Source: an uncultured Bacteroides sp. (GTDB lineage: Bacteria > Bacteroidota > Bacteroidia > Bacteroidales > Bacteroidaceae). Taken from it: 48,994 nucleotides of DNA. The position numbers and the translations under genes are program-made. Positions 8,556 to 17,124 of this stretch are shown piece after piece. Positions within the stretch are counted from its first letter, which is position 1, and the number at the start of each line of letters is the position of its first letter. The notes beneath the pieces were generated by a model, which did not search any database, had not been told where the DNA came from, and worked only from the letters and a program-made list of their open reading frames with translations. Location: assembly GCA_949289345.1 (NCBI GenBank), contig CASENS010000037.1, forward strand, positions 1-48,994. The letters are read 5' to 3'.

Positions 8556-9668
8556 ATGACAATAGGAATACTAACCTACCAGTTCGCCATAAACTATGGG
8601 GCACAAATGCAATGCTATGCCTTGTACAATATCTTGAAAGACAAGGGGCATGAGGTTGTTGTTATAAACTATACGCCACATAAAATCAACAATCTCCGAC
8701 TGAATGACATCAGACAGGCAGCACGACAATTGAAAGAAAGTTTTGATTGGGAACATCTTCAAACCGCCTGTCACATTCTTACGCACAGTCCCGGAATGAG
8801 AAAATCATTCCACAGATTTCAAAACAGATATTTACAGATAGGACCGTATTGTTCCACGCCACAAGAAATTGTTACGAAATATCCGCAGCTGGACGCTATG
8901 ATAGTAGGCAGTGACCAAGTCTGGGCACCGGCACATCATAAGACAAGTGTTTATTTCTTGAATTTCAATCCTCCATTTGAAGGTTTGAAAATAGCTTATG
9001 CTCCTTGCTGTGCAGTCAATCATGTTGAAACCGCCTATAAAGAACAAATAACAAACAGTTTGCTGCATTTTGACCATCTCTCTGTCCGTAACAAGGAAAC
9101 ACAAGATTTTGTAAAAGAACTGATAGGAACGGAAGTGCCCATAGTAGCTGACCCGACATTTTTATGGGACTTTAAAGAATTAACATCCAGACCAGTTCTT
9201 GCTGACGGGAACTATATATTGGCATATATATTAGGTAAAGAAATCAATGGCGGGCATAGAAATGCCATAGAAAAAATGAGAAAGGAATATGTCGGTTTGC
9301 CTGTATACGCTGTTTCTTTGACTGCCAGCAAGCCTCATTTTTTCTCTTGGGCGGACAAAACGTTCTGGACATGCAATCCTGTGGAGTGGCTGAATCTGAT
9401 ACGCAACGCCTCGTACTTCTACACGGACTCATTCCACGGTGTAGCATTCGCTTTGAAGTTCCACGTCCCTTTCACTGCCTATTATGTGGAGAAAAGCAGG
9501 GCTTCCCGGTTTATTGACTTGAAAGAGCGATTCGGGTTGGACAATATCGTTACTCACGCCGATGAAATACACCCATCGGCTGTCACAGATTTTAATCGGA
9601 TAGATAAAGAAATCAGCGACATGAAAACAAAATCATTACAATATCTCACACAATCCTTGATAAAATGA
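8556..9668 (+). CDS. Polysaccharide pyruvyltransferase family protein (WcaK-like)
   Basis: This soluble protein of 370 residues has a GT-B-like fold and belongs to the polysaccharide pyruvyltransferase family, which adds ketal-linked pyruvate to sugars from phosphoenolpyruvate. The start IGILTYQFAINYGAQMQCYAL (about 3-23), VGSDQVWAP (about 116-124), and the late TDSFHGVAFALKFHVPF block with its conserved His are standard landmarks. The next gene starts inside its stop codon (ATGA). Its pairing with the FrhB-like protein two genes upstream recurs in other capsule loci, suggesting a shared modification step. Members of this family can have roles other than pyruvylation, so the exact reaction is open. 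Confidence 0.87.
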   Translation: MTIGILTYQFAINYGAQMQCYALYNILKDKGHEVVVINYTPHKINNLRLNDIRQAARQLKESFDWEHLQTACHILTHSPGMRKSFHRFQNRYLQIGPYCSTPQEIVTKYPQLDAMIVGSDQVWAPAHHKTSVYFLNFNPPFEGLKIAYAPCCAVNHVETAYKEQITNSLLHFDHLSVRNKETQDFVKELIGTEVPIVADPTFLWDFKELTSRPVLADGNYILAYILGKEINGGHRNAIEKMRKEYVGLPVYAVSLTASKPHFFSWADKTFWTCNPVEWLNLIRNASYFYTDSFHGVAFALKFHVPFTAYYVEKSRASRFIDLKERFGLDNIVTHADEIHPSAVTDFNRIDKEISDMKTKSLQYLTQSLIK

Positions 9669-10924
9669 AAGTACTTTGGTTTTCCAATTGCAAATTGAGT
9701 GAACGGAATAATAAATTGTCCGGTTCATGGCTCTACTCCATGTCAGAGTTGTTGACACGTCAAGATGATTTTATTTTGACGAACATTACAGTCGATAGAA
9801 GCAAAACATATAAAGAAGTTCAATGCCTAAAGATTGCACCTAACTTTTGTGAATATATACTTCCTGGCTGGAAACTTGACGGAAGAGGATATCCGCATAA
9901 AAAGCACATCCAAGAAATTGCAGAAATATGTCATAAAGAAATGCCGGATTTAATTCATGTATGGGGTGTTGAGAATTATTTCTGTAATCTGATTCCGGAT
10001 TTGCAGCTTAACGTTCCACTCTTGTTAGAAATACAAGGAATGCATGAGCCTTGGGTTAGAGTTTATTTTGGAGATTTGTCTTTCCAGGAAACATTGTCAT
10101 GCTTGGGATTAAGGGAAATACTGTTCCCGCAGCTTAAATCCATTTACGCCTTCAAAGATGGAATGCGTAAACAAATTCAACGTGATATGCATGCGTTTAG
10201 CAAGTTCCAATATATTTCGACTCAATCCGAATGGGTCAGAGATTATATCAGACTCAACCATATACAGGCACATTTATTTGAAACCGGCATGTCAATACGC
10301 ACACCTTTTTGGAAAGTGAAATGGAGCTACCCAGAAGACGGACAAAAAAACTTCTATTGCTCGGCAGCCGGGCCTGCACCCTACAAAAGTATACAGACAG
10401 CCATCAAAGCGTTGCGCTATGTGAAGTCATTCTACCCGGGATGCAAATTATACATCATCGGCAATTTCAAGAAGTCGAATTGGATTCATCAGCCCGGCTA
10501 TTTGACTTACCTATATAAACTCATCCGAAAACTGGACTTGACAGACAATGTTGTTTTCACCGGTTCCTTAACTGCGCAACAAATCGTAGAAGTCATGAAG
10601 AAATGTATAGCCATGGTGCAGACAAGTTATGTAGAAAGCTATTCTTTAGCACTCGTAGAAGCACAAGCAGCCGGAGTGCCTGCCATCATATCCTATGCCG
10701 GAGCTATGCCAGAACTGGCAGAGAACAGAAAATCCGGATTATTCTTTTCACCAGGTGATTATATGAGTTGTGCCGCACGCATGATAGAACTGATAGAAAA
10801 TAAAGAACTGGCTTTGGCAATCTCTCGGGAAAGCCTTTCTCTTGTAAAGGAAAGGAATAATGACCAGGCCGTAGTAGAAACCCAAATTCGAATATACGAA
10901 ACTATTTTAGCGGATAAAAGATAG
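9665..10924 (+). CDS. Glycosyltransferase, GT4 type
   Basis: This protein of 419 residues has a GT-B fold and no signal peptide, so it should act at the cytoplasmic face of the inner membrane building the repeat unit. The C-terminal donor domain shows ESYSLALVEAQAAGVPAI (about 320-337), the E-x7-E retaining-transferase motif, followed by a glycine/proline-rich loop around residues 338-352. The N-terminal acceptor domain includes DLIHVWGVENYF. It overlaps the preceding gene by ATGA and is followed by the acetyltransferase 6 bp downstream. Donor sugar and linkage cannot be read from sequence. Confidence 0.88.
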   Translation: MKVLWFSNCKLSERNNKLSGSWLYSMSELLTRQDDFILTNITVDRSKTYKEVQCLKIAPNFCEYILPGWKLDGRGYPHKKHIQEIAEICHKEMPDLIHVWGVENYFCNLIPDLQLNVPLLLEIQGMHEPWVRVYFGDLSFQETLSCLGLREILFPQLKSIYAFKDGMRKQIQRDMHAFSKFQYISTQSEWVRDYIRLNHIQAHLFETGMSIRTPFWKVKWSYPEDGQKNFYCSAAGPAPYKSIQTAIKALRYVKSFYPGCKLYIIGNFKKSNWIHQPGYLTYLYKLIRKLDLTDNVVFTGSLTAQQIVEVMKKCIAMVQTSYVESYSLALVEAQAAGVPAIISYAGAMPELAENRKSGLFFSPGDYMSCAARMIELIENKELALAISRESLSLVKERNNDQAVVETQIRIYETILADKR

Positions 10925-10929
10925 AGAAC

Positions 10930-11505
10930 ATGGGCATCATACATAAATTATACTGGTTGCGGGTTCTGTTAATAAGGATGTGGTGGACTCCTATCTGCCG
11001 TTTCAAAGCTTACCTATGGCAAATAAGAATGGGCAAACATGCTTCGTTTATGGGAAATACAACCTTCTGCAAGAAACCTGGAAGCTGCATATCCATCGGC
11101 AATGACTGTTCTTTTAACTCAAGTTCACTCTCCAATTTCAGAGGTATCAACCATAGCTGTATTTTAAGTACCGGTAAAAGTGATGCAAAACTTATCATAG
11201 GGAATAAATGCGGCTTCTCCGGAGTCAGCATTACTTGCGATAAGTTAATTCAAATAGGCAATAACGTAATTGTAGGGGCAAATAGCAAAATTTCTGACAG
11301 AAACGGCCATGAGGATCGCTACTATTATCCACCGAGAGAAGTTAAGATAGGAAATAATGTATGGGTAGGGATGGATGTTACAGTTATGCCAGGAGTAGAA
11401 ATAGGAGATAATAGCATCATTGGTGCCGGAAGCATCGTGACCAAAGATATTCCTGCCAATGTAGTGGCTGCAGGAAATCCGTGTAAAGTAATTAGAACTT
11501 TATAA
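10930..11505 (+). CDS. Hexapeptide-repeat acyltransferase (WbbJ/maltose O-acetyltransferase-like)
   Basis: This protein of 191 residues has repeated hexapeptide motifs that form a left-handed beta-helix, with the C-terminal signature IGNNVWVGMDVTVMPGV then IIGAGSIVTKDIPANVVAAG. SDRNGHEDR contains the His expected to act as general base in the xenobiotic/maltose acetyltransferase group. The enzyme would use acetyl-CoA to O-acetylate a capsule sugar in the cytoplasm. It lies between two glycosyltransferase genes, with gaps of 5 and 8 bp, consistent with one operon. The acceptor sugar is unknown. Confidence 0.88.
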   Translation: MGIIHKLYWLRVLLIRMWWTPICRFKAYLWQIRMGKHASFMGNTTFCKKPGSCISIGNDCSFNSSSLSNFRGINHSCILSTGKSDAKLIIGNKCGFSGVSITCDKLIQIGNNVIVGANSKISDRNGHEDRYYYPPREVKIGNNVWVGMDVTVMPGVEIGDNSIIGAGSIVTKDIPANVVAAGNPCKVIRTL

Positions 11506-11513
11506 AAACAAAG

Positions 11514-12674
11514 ATGAAAAACAATATCATATTCCTTGGGTGTACTCAAAACTATGGCTACCAATTCTCAGCAGCTAATACAAAAGTGGAGTTCCTTGCA
11601 AAAGGACTAAAAGAACAAGGAGATATCTGTACGATACATAATGGAATTATTGGAACATCTATTATCAAAAGCAATGAGATAAAAAGCATAGATAAGGTAG
11701 GAACCGTAATAACGTATCATAAGAAAGGGAATCAATTAACCAGTTGGATTTTCAATTTACCCAAGTTAGCTAAGGACTTAAAGTCTAATAAAAAAAGTAC
11801 TTATAACAATTTCATTATATTAGAATCACCGGATTACCACATATTCTTGTTATATGTACTTTTGGCGCATTTACTAAGATTCAAAATCTTGATAATTGCT
11901 CATGAGTGGGGACCAACTATTTTATCCACTCACCCATTACGGAAGCCATCTGTCTATTTGTTTTCCAAAACTTTCGGATATTTCGTTGATGGAATTTTGC
12001 CAATAAGTGAATTTATCATACAAAAAATACAACATTTTAAGAGACCATATATAAAAATTCCAATAACCGCTGAATACAACTCAATATCAATAAGAAAAAA
12101 TTCTGTAGGAGAGAAATATTTTCTTTATTGTGTTTATGCAGCTTACAAGCGTGTGATTTTTCGGATAATTGATGCTTATGTGAAATATTCTACCGATGTA
12201 AAAACAGATACGAAACTAATTTTGGTGTTATCAGGAAATGATGAACAAATAAGTACAATAAAGGATTATATCAAGCAGGTAGGAAAAGAACGTAACATAT
12301 ATATAAAAAATAAGGTACCGTTCATAGAACTTATGGATTTATATGCCAATGCTTTAGCATTAATCATTCCACTTGATCCAAACAGTCTGCAAGATGAAGC
12401 ACGGTTCTCGCAGAAAATAGCAGAATATCTATCATCAGGAAGCCCAATAATATCAAACAATGTCGGAGAAATAAAATACTATTTTGAGGACAAAAAAAAT
12501 ATTATTTTATGTGATTATAGCGCAGACGGATTTATGGATGCATTCAAATGGGTTACGCACAATCCTGATAAAGCTAAACGAATAGGTATAAACGGCTTTA
12601 ATTTAGGAAAAATAAATTTTGATTACCGTGAGCTAGGTGATAAATTACACAATTTTATGCTGACATTATTATGA
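11514..12674 (+). CDS. Glycosyltransferase, GT4-like
   Basis: This protein of 386 residues has a GT-B organisation. IIAHEWGPT in the N-terminal half and RFSQKIAEYLSSGSPIISNNVGEI (about 302-325) near the end resemble the GT4 acceptor and donor domains, although the second Glu of the usual E-x7-E element falls in KIAEYLSSG, as in more divergent GT4 members. Base composition here is the most AT-rich of the locus, suggesting it came in by recombination. It is separated by 9 bp from the serine-acetyltransferase-like gene downstream. Sugar specificity is unknown. Confidence 0.8.
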   Translation: MKNNIIFLGCTQNYGYQFSAANTKVEFLAKGLKEQGDICTIHNGIIGTSIIKSNEIKSIDKVGTVITYHKKGNQLTSWIFNLPKLAKDLKSNKKSTYNNFIILESPDYHIFLLYVLLAHLLRFKILIIAHEWGPTILSTHPLRKPSVYLFSKTFGYFVDGILPISEFIIQKIQHFKRPYIKIPITAEYNSISIRKNSVGEKYFLYCVYAAYKRVIFRIIDAYVKYSTDVKTDTKLILVLSGNDEQISTIKDYIKQVGKERNIYIKNKVPFIELMDLYANALALIIPLDPNSLQDEARFSQKIAEYLSSGSPIISNNVGEIKYYFEDKKNIILCDYSADGFMDAFKWVTHNPDKAKRIGINGFNLGKINFDYRELGDKLHNFMLTLL

Positions 12675-12683
12675 TATCAGAAT

Positions 12684-13253
12684 ATGTTACGCTCAAAATA
12701 CGAATTAAAACAATACCTTATCGAAGACTTTAAACGCTTTGGTAATAAAAGACCTAATCTGAAAGATTGGCTGCTTCGCAATGAAGTTTGGTATATATTT
12801 CATTACATCAGACATTTAAGGTTTGTAGAGTACTACAAAGATAGAAATAAACTATTATTTCTTTGGCATTTTTTCCGCTACAAACGTCTCGGATTCAAAC
12901 TTCGCATAACTATTTATCCATATACGGTTGGATTTGGATTTAGAATATATCATGTTGGTGATTTCATTCATGTAGGTAAAAATGTCAAAATAGGAAATAA
13001 TTGTACAATCCTTCCGGGAGTAGTATTCGGCAATAAAACAGAAAAAGAGGATAATAGTTTAGTAACAGTGGGAGACAATTGTTATTTTGGTCTTGGAGTA
13101 AAAATTCTTGGATCTGTTAAAATCGGGAACAATGTAACCATTGGAGCTAATGCGGTAGTAACCAAAGATATCCCGGACAATGCTGTGGTAGGTGGAATAC
13201 CTGCAAAAATAATCAGATACAATATGTTAACGAATGTAAATGGGGGGGGGTAA
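12684..13253 (+). CDS. Serine acetyltransferase-like O-acetyltransferase, copy 1
   Basis: This protein of 189 residues has a helical N-terminal region (KDWLLRNEVWYIFHYIRHLR) followed by a left-handed beta-helix. Conserved steps are VGDFIHVG, ILPGVVFGN, VTVGDNCYFGLG and IGANAVVTKDIPDNAVVGG. It belongs to the CysE-like group widespread in Bacteroidetes capsule loci, where the likely substrate is a sugar or glycan rather than serine. The next gene encodes a close paralogue. The reading frame ends with a run of nine G (13242-13250) encoding Gly-Gly-Gly just before TAA, and this tail lies beyond the conserved domain. A one-base gain would extend it by 20 codons into an ATGA overlap with the next gene. 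Confidence 0.88.
   Translation: MLRSKYELKQYLIEDFKRFGNKRPNLKDWLLRNEVWYIFHYIRHLRFVEYYKDRNKLLFLWHFFRYKRLGFKLRITIYPYTVGFGFRIYHVGDFIHVGKNVKIGNNCTILPGVVFGNKTEKEDNSLVTVGDNCYFGLGVKILGSVKIGNNVTIGANAVVTKDIPDNAVVGGIPAKIIRYNMLTNVNGGG
13242..13250 (+). repeat. Poly-G tract (G9) at gene end
   Basis: Nine consecutive G form the last three codons before the stop of the first serine-acetyltransferase-like gene. Such tracts are prone to slippage. A 9-base run is also a common site of sequencing error. It is the only long G run I noticed in the locus. Confidence 0.9.
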
Positions 13254-13257
13254 AATG

Positions 13258-13279
13258 GAACGTTAAGCATGCAACGTTC
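13258..13279. other. Inverted repeat between tandem acetyltransferase genes
   Basis: GAACGTT (13258-13264) and AACGTTC (13273-13279) are perfect complements separated by eight bases. The hairpin lies in the 52-bp gap between the paralogous acetyltransferase genes, just after the G9 tract. No T run follows, so it is not a convincing terminator; it may affect coupling of the two genes. Confidence 0.5.
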
Positions 13280-13305
13280 GCTGCCGTTCCGGAAAGGAGC
13301 GCGGC

Positions 13306-13854
13306 ATGATCCTCACACAAAAAGATCTGCAAAGGTATCTTGCAGCCGATTTGTCCCGGTTGGGACGTAAACCGACTTTAAAGGATTGGCTGCTAAAGAA
13401 TGAAAGTTGGTATATATGGCGATACATCCGGACATTAAGACATGTCGAGTATCACCTAAACGCTCATCACAGACTACGGTATTTGTGGCATTTTTTCTGG
13501 TACAAGCGTTTGTGTTTTAACCTGAAAGTAGATATTAAACCGAACAACTTGGGAGCGGGATTTCGTCTGGTGCATATCGGTGACTTGGTGCGCATCAAAC
13601 GTGATTGCACCATCGGATGTAACTGTACCATGCTACCTGGGGTGGTAATAGGTAACAAACACTTTGACAGTCATGATGAACCGGTATACATCGGTGACAA
13701 TTGTTATTTCGGCCTTGGTGCAAAGATATTCGGTAGTGTGACCATTGGTAGCAATGTTACCATAGGTGCCAATGCGGTAGTAACCAAAGATATCCCAGAC
13801 AATGCTGTAGTGGGTGGAGTACCGGCAAGGATAATCAAAATAAAAAAGACATGA
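13306..13854 (+). CDS. Serine acetyltransferase-like O-acetyltransferase, copy 2
   Basis: This protein of 182 residues is a clear paralogue of the preceding gene product: same helical N-terminus (TLKDWLLKNESWYIWRYIR) and same beta-helix ending (IGANAVVTKDIPDNAVVGG). Nucleotide identity is very high near the 3' end (about 13140-13200 compared with 13755-13815), so the pair arose by tandem duplication or was homogenised by gene conversion. The N-terminal parts are more diverged, leaving room for a different acceptor. The gene overlaps the following glycosyltransferase by ATGA. The role is inferred to be O-acetylation of a capsule residue. Confidence 0.88.
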   Translation: MILTQKDLQRYLAADLSRLGRKPTLKDWLLKNESWYIWRYIRTLRHVEYHLNAHHRLRYLWHFFWYKRLCFNLKVDIKPNNLGAGFRLVHIGDLVRIKRDCTIGCNCTMLPGVVIGNKHFDSHDEPVYIGDNCYFGLGAKIFGSVTIGSNVTIGANAVVTKDIPDNAVVGGVPARIIKIKKT

Positions 13855-14903
13855 CTAAAGTATTAGTAGTCGCTACCTCCCGAAAGACGCGGGGAGGAAT
13901 TACTTCTGTAGTAAAAGCTCACGAGGCGGGAGAGCAATGGAAAAAATATCATTGCAAGTGGATACAAACGCATCGGGATGGAAATAATATCCGAAAAGTC
14001 CTGTATTTCATCAAAGCATATACAGAATTTTTCTTTCTGATACCCTTTTATGACATAGTACATATCCATGTGGCTTCGTATTCTTCCCTAAAGAGAAAAC
14101 GATATTTTTTAGCATTAGCCAAACTATGGCATAAAAAAACAATCGCACATTTTCATCCACACAAGCCAGAAGTGATTTTTGAAAAAAGTACGCAACAAGA
14201 TTACATCAAGTTCTTTAAGTCTGTAGATAAAATCATTGTATTATCTCCTCAATGGAAGCGCTGGTTAGAAGAGGCTCTTGCTATTAAAGATAATGTGTTA
14301 GTCATCTACAATCCGTGTCCTACTGTTGAATTGGCCGCAGCCAACCATACACTCAAATACATACTATTCGCAGGTACTTTATATAAAAGGAAAGGATTTG
14401 ATACACTATTAAAAGGATTCGCTAGAATTGCCCATAAATACAAGGATTGGTCTGTTGTTTTGGCCGGAAATCCTAAAACAGAAAATGATAAATTGCTAAT
14501 GGAAACATTACCTAAGCAATTAGGCATCGAAGCGCAAGTAAAGTTTCCCGGATGGGTTACAGGAAAAGAAAAAGAAAGTTTATTCCGCAACGCCTCTATT
14601 TTCTGTTTGGCAAGCAGCGCAGAAGGTTTTCCCATGGCTGTTTTAGATGCATGGGCTTATGGAATTCCGGTGGTATGCACACCTGTCGGGGGACTGCCGG
14701 ATATTGTGGAAGATGGGAAAAACGTTTTGCTATTTGATTATGGAGATGAGCAGACATTAGCCACTCAATTGGAAAAACTGATTTTAAACGAAAACTTAAG
14801 AGAGGATATGTCAAAAGAATCTCTAAAACTGGCGCATTCAACATTCAACGTAGAAAATATAAATAAGCAAATCGGACAAGTTTATCAATCATTATCCAAA
14901 TGA
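13851..14903 (+). CDS. Glycosyltransferase, GT4 type
   Basis: This protein of 350 residues has a textbook GT4 layout. The N-terminal glycine loop TRGGITSVV (about 13-21) fits nucleotide-sugar transferases of this family. The C-terminal domain has LYKRKGFDTLLKGF, FPGWVTGKEKE and EGFPMAVLDAWAYGIPVV (about 262-279, E-x7-type motif) followed by GGLPDIVEDGKN. There is no membrane segment, so it acts on a lipid-linked acceptor at the inner face. Both its start and its end overlap neighbours by ATGA, placing it firmly in the operon. Confidence 0.9.
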   Translation: MTKVLVVATSRKTRGGITSVVKAHEAGEQWKKYHCKWIQTHRDGNNIRKVLYFIKAYTEFFFLIPFYDIVHIHVASYSSLKRKRYFLALAKLWHKKTIAHFHPHKPEVIFEKSTQQDYIKFFKSVDKIIVLSPQWKRWLEEALAIKDNVLVIYNPCPTVELAAANHTLKYILFAGTLYKRKGFDTLLKGFARIAHKYKDWSVVLAGNPKTENDKLLMETLPKQLGIEAQVKFPGWVTGKEKESLFRNASIFCLASSAEGFPMAVLDAWAYGIPVVCTPVGGLPDIVEDGKNVLLFDYGDEQTLATQLEKLILNENLREDMSKESLKLAHSTFNVENINKQIGQVYQSLSK

Positions 14904-15760
14904 ATAAAATATTAATATTAGGTGCACACTCGTTCGTTGCATCGGGCTTATTTGACAAATTAGAGTCTTTAAACTATGTAGTGCATGATTTCGCGAGAGG
15001 TCACCAAGATAGAAAAGGCAACCATATTTATGGCGATTACACACAAATCGCCAACAACCAAGCATTGGATGCTTCATACGATGTAGTAATAAATTTCGCA
15101 GTACTAAAAGATGAAACATTAACTGACAATGTCAATTATATAAAATCTCTCATTGATTTCTGCAAAACACACAATGTAAAAAAGCTGATTCACTTTTCCT
15201 CCATCATGGTGTACAACTATCAGTTAAAAGAGGTCGATGAGTACATACCCATAGAAACTTTAGCCGGTACCTACAAAAAAGGGTATGGTGAATTTAAAAT
15301 CGGGGTAGACCAGTATTTGTCTGAGATTAAATCCGCTTTGCCCTTTGAACTCATACTGGTAAGACCCGGATATGTACTGGCAGATAACAGGGCATGTCCT
15401 TTTATCAAACGATTACCATTAGGAATTGCTTTCATTAAAGGAAATAAAAAAAGCAAGCAGCCCATTGTCCAAAGGGAGGATATACATAAGGCTTTAATCA
15501 AAATCATCGAGACTGGGCATAACCTGCCTGTTTATCATTTCTTTCCCAACGATGAAATGACCAAGTATGAATATGCCAAACGAACTGTAGGCGGAACTAT
15601 ACTGACAATGCCCCAATGGATGTTCAAGGGTGTTCCTTTCGTATTGATGAAACTGAAACTGATGCCGAAATCTTTGTATAGCAGGTTTGAGGGCATGTAT
15701 ATTGAAAGTGTATTCAGTTCTAGACTTACAGAAGAAAAACTCAACATAAAGTTCAAATGA
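14900..15760 (+). CDS. NAD-dependent epimerase/dehydratase family protein
   Basis: This protein of 286 residues is an extended short-chain dehydrogenase. The Rossmann start ILILGAHSFVASGLF (about 4-18) is a slightly degenerate glycine motif (GxxSFVxSG), followed by HFSSIMVYN and a Tyr-x3-Lys pair in YKKGYGEFK region (about 128-136). Such enzymes epimerise, dehydrate or reduce nucleotide sugars for capsule synthesis. The substrate is not evident, and the protein is shorter than UDP-glucose 4-epimerases. Overlaps by ATGA on both sides tie it to the glycosyltransferase upstream and the oxidoreductase downstream, so the latter two may act on the same sugar. Confidence 0.8.
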   Translation: MNKILILGAHSFVASGLFDKLESLNYVVHDFARGHQDRKGNHIYGDYTQIANNQALDASYDVVINFAVLKDETLTDNVNYIKSLIDFCKTHNVKKLIHFSSIMVYNYQLKEVDEYIPIETLAGTYKKGYGEFKIGVDQYLSEIKSALPFELILVRPGYVLADNRACPFIKRLPLGIAFIKGNKKSKQPIVQREDIHKALIKIIETGHNLPVYHFFPNDEMTKYEYAKRTVGGTILTMPQWMFKGVPFVLMKLKLMPKSLYSRFEGMYIESVFSSRLTEEKLNIKFK

Positions 15761-17124
15761 AAGAAAAAATGAATATAGCAGTCCTTGGCGCCGGAACATA
15801 CGGAAGTTATGTCATCAACTCCTTGCTGAAAAAAAATCCCGAAGCAAACATAACGTTATTTGACGTAGGTGACAAATCCGTCAAAAGCGAAAAAGAAACA
15901 GGCTTTTATTCATCGCTGAAAAAAGCAATGTATAAAGGTCTGACTGACGGACGTTATTTCGGATTCGGGGGGGCTTCCGACAAATGGGGAGGGCAACTAT
16001 TGACCTATTCCACTAATGATTTCAAGCATCCTAACAAGTTCATGCAAGATATTATCAAACTGGACATGAAAGATAAGGATGAAATGCTTGCCAAATTTAA
16101 GATAGAAAACAAGTACCCGGAAAAACAGGTCTCTGATGAATTGTTCACAAAAACAGGGGTATGGCTGAGCGCACTGCACAGGAACTTCTTCCATTGGTTC
16201 AAAATTAACAAACGGAAGCAGGTAACCATCCTTTCCCATTGCCGGGTAATTAGGCTGGAATCCGATAATGGAAAGGACATCACTGCCGTTGTGTACAAAG
16301 AAAACGGAATAGAAAAATCACAGTCTTTTGATTACTATTTTCTGACAGCCGGCGCATTTGAAAGCGCAAGGATATTATTAAGTTCCGGCCTGACGTCAAA
16401 GGATAAAGTCTATTTTTCAGACCACCTGTCACAAAAGGTCTTCAAAATAAAAGGCTCAACAATCATTGGGGACGAGGACTTTGTTTTCAGGATGCGGGGC
16501 ACTTCATTGATAACCAAACGCATGATTGGTGAGGTCAATGACTGTTCTTTCTACATACACCCGGTATTCAATCTGCAATTCCCGTTTTTTGAGAGTATCA
16601 AAGAAGTGCTGTTCAAACATCATTTCAAAATGAAATATGTATGGAATATCTTCCGGGACATTCCCAATGTCATAGGCTTTGCCTGGGCTGTGCTTGTATT
16701 GAGAAGAATGTACGTGATGCATAATGAATGGTATCTATACATTGATATAGAAAATCCGACAAAAGACAGCTATGTTTGTCTGTCCAAAGAGGTCGATAAA
16801 TTTGGCGTAAACGGGTTGGACGTCTATTATAACACGGATGAAGAAGCTATAGACATTTATGACCAAGCCAAACAGATTGCGATAAAACATCTGGATGCCT
16901 GCCACGTGGATTATGAAGTCCTGGCGGAACAAATCAATGTGCAGACTTGTGAAGACATCTATCACCCTTACGGAATGTTTGACTTCAAAAGCATAAATGA
17001 CTATTATACAAGATGGAGCAACATGTTGGTCGTTACAACCGGAGTCTTACCCCGTTCCGGCGGTATCAACCCAACCGCTTCCATGCTGCCGGTTGTGGAT
17101 GAGTTTATAGATATGAAGTTATGA
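15757..17124 (+). CDS. FAD-dependent GMC-like oxidoreductase
   Basis: This protein of 455 residues starts with a dinucleotide-binding motif VLGAGTYGSYV (about 9-19), followed by FGFGGASDKWGGQL, the FAD-binding loop seen in glucose-methanol-choline type oxidoreductases, then FLTAGAFESARILLSSG. The C-terminus has VLPRSGGINPTASMLPVVDE, equivalent to the GMC C-terminal substrate/FAD block. The presumed reaction is oxidation of an alcohol on a sugar or lipid-linked glycan; this is unusual in capsule loci, which more often use NAD-linked enzymes. It overlaps its neighbours by ATGA at both ends. An initiator Met at codon 5 is possible. Substrate and electron acceptor are unknown. Confidence 0.8.
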   Translation: MKEKMNIAVLGAGTYGSYVINSLLKKNPEANITLFDVGDKSVKSEKETGFYSSLKKAMYKGLTDGRYFGFGGASDKWGGQLLTYSTNDFKHPNKFMQDIIKLDMKDKDEMLAKFKIENKYPEKQVSDELFTKTGVWLSALHRNFFHWFKINKRKQVTILSHCRVIRLESDNGKDITAVVYKENGIEKSQSFDYYFLTAGAFESARILLSSGLTSKDKVYFSDHLSQKVFKIKGSTIIGDEDFVFRMRGTSLITKRMIGEVNDCSFYIHPVFNLQFPFFESIKEVLFKHHFKMKYVWNIFRDIPNVIGFAWAVLVLRRMYVMHNEWYLYIDIENPTKDSYVCLSKEVDKFGVNGLDVYYNTDEEAIDIYDQAKQIAIKHLDACHVDYEVLAEQINVQTCEDIYHPYGMFDFKSINDYYTRWSNMLVVTTGVLPRSGGINPTASMLPVVDEFIDMKL

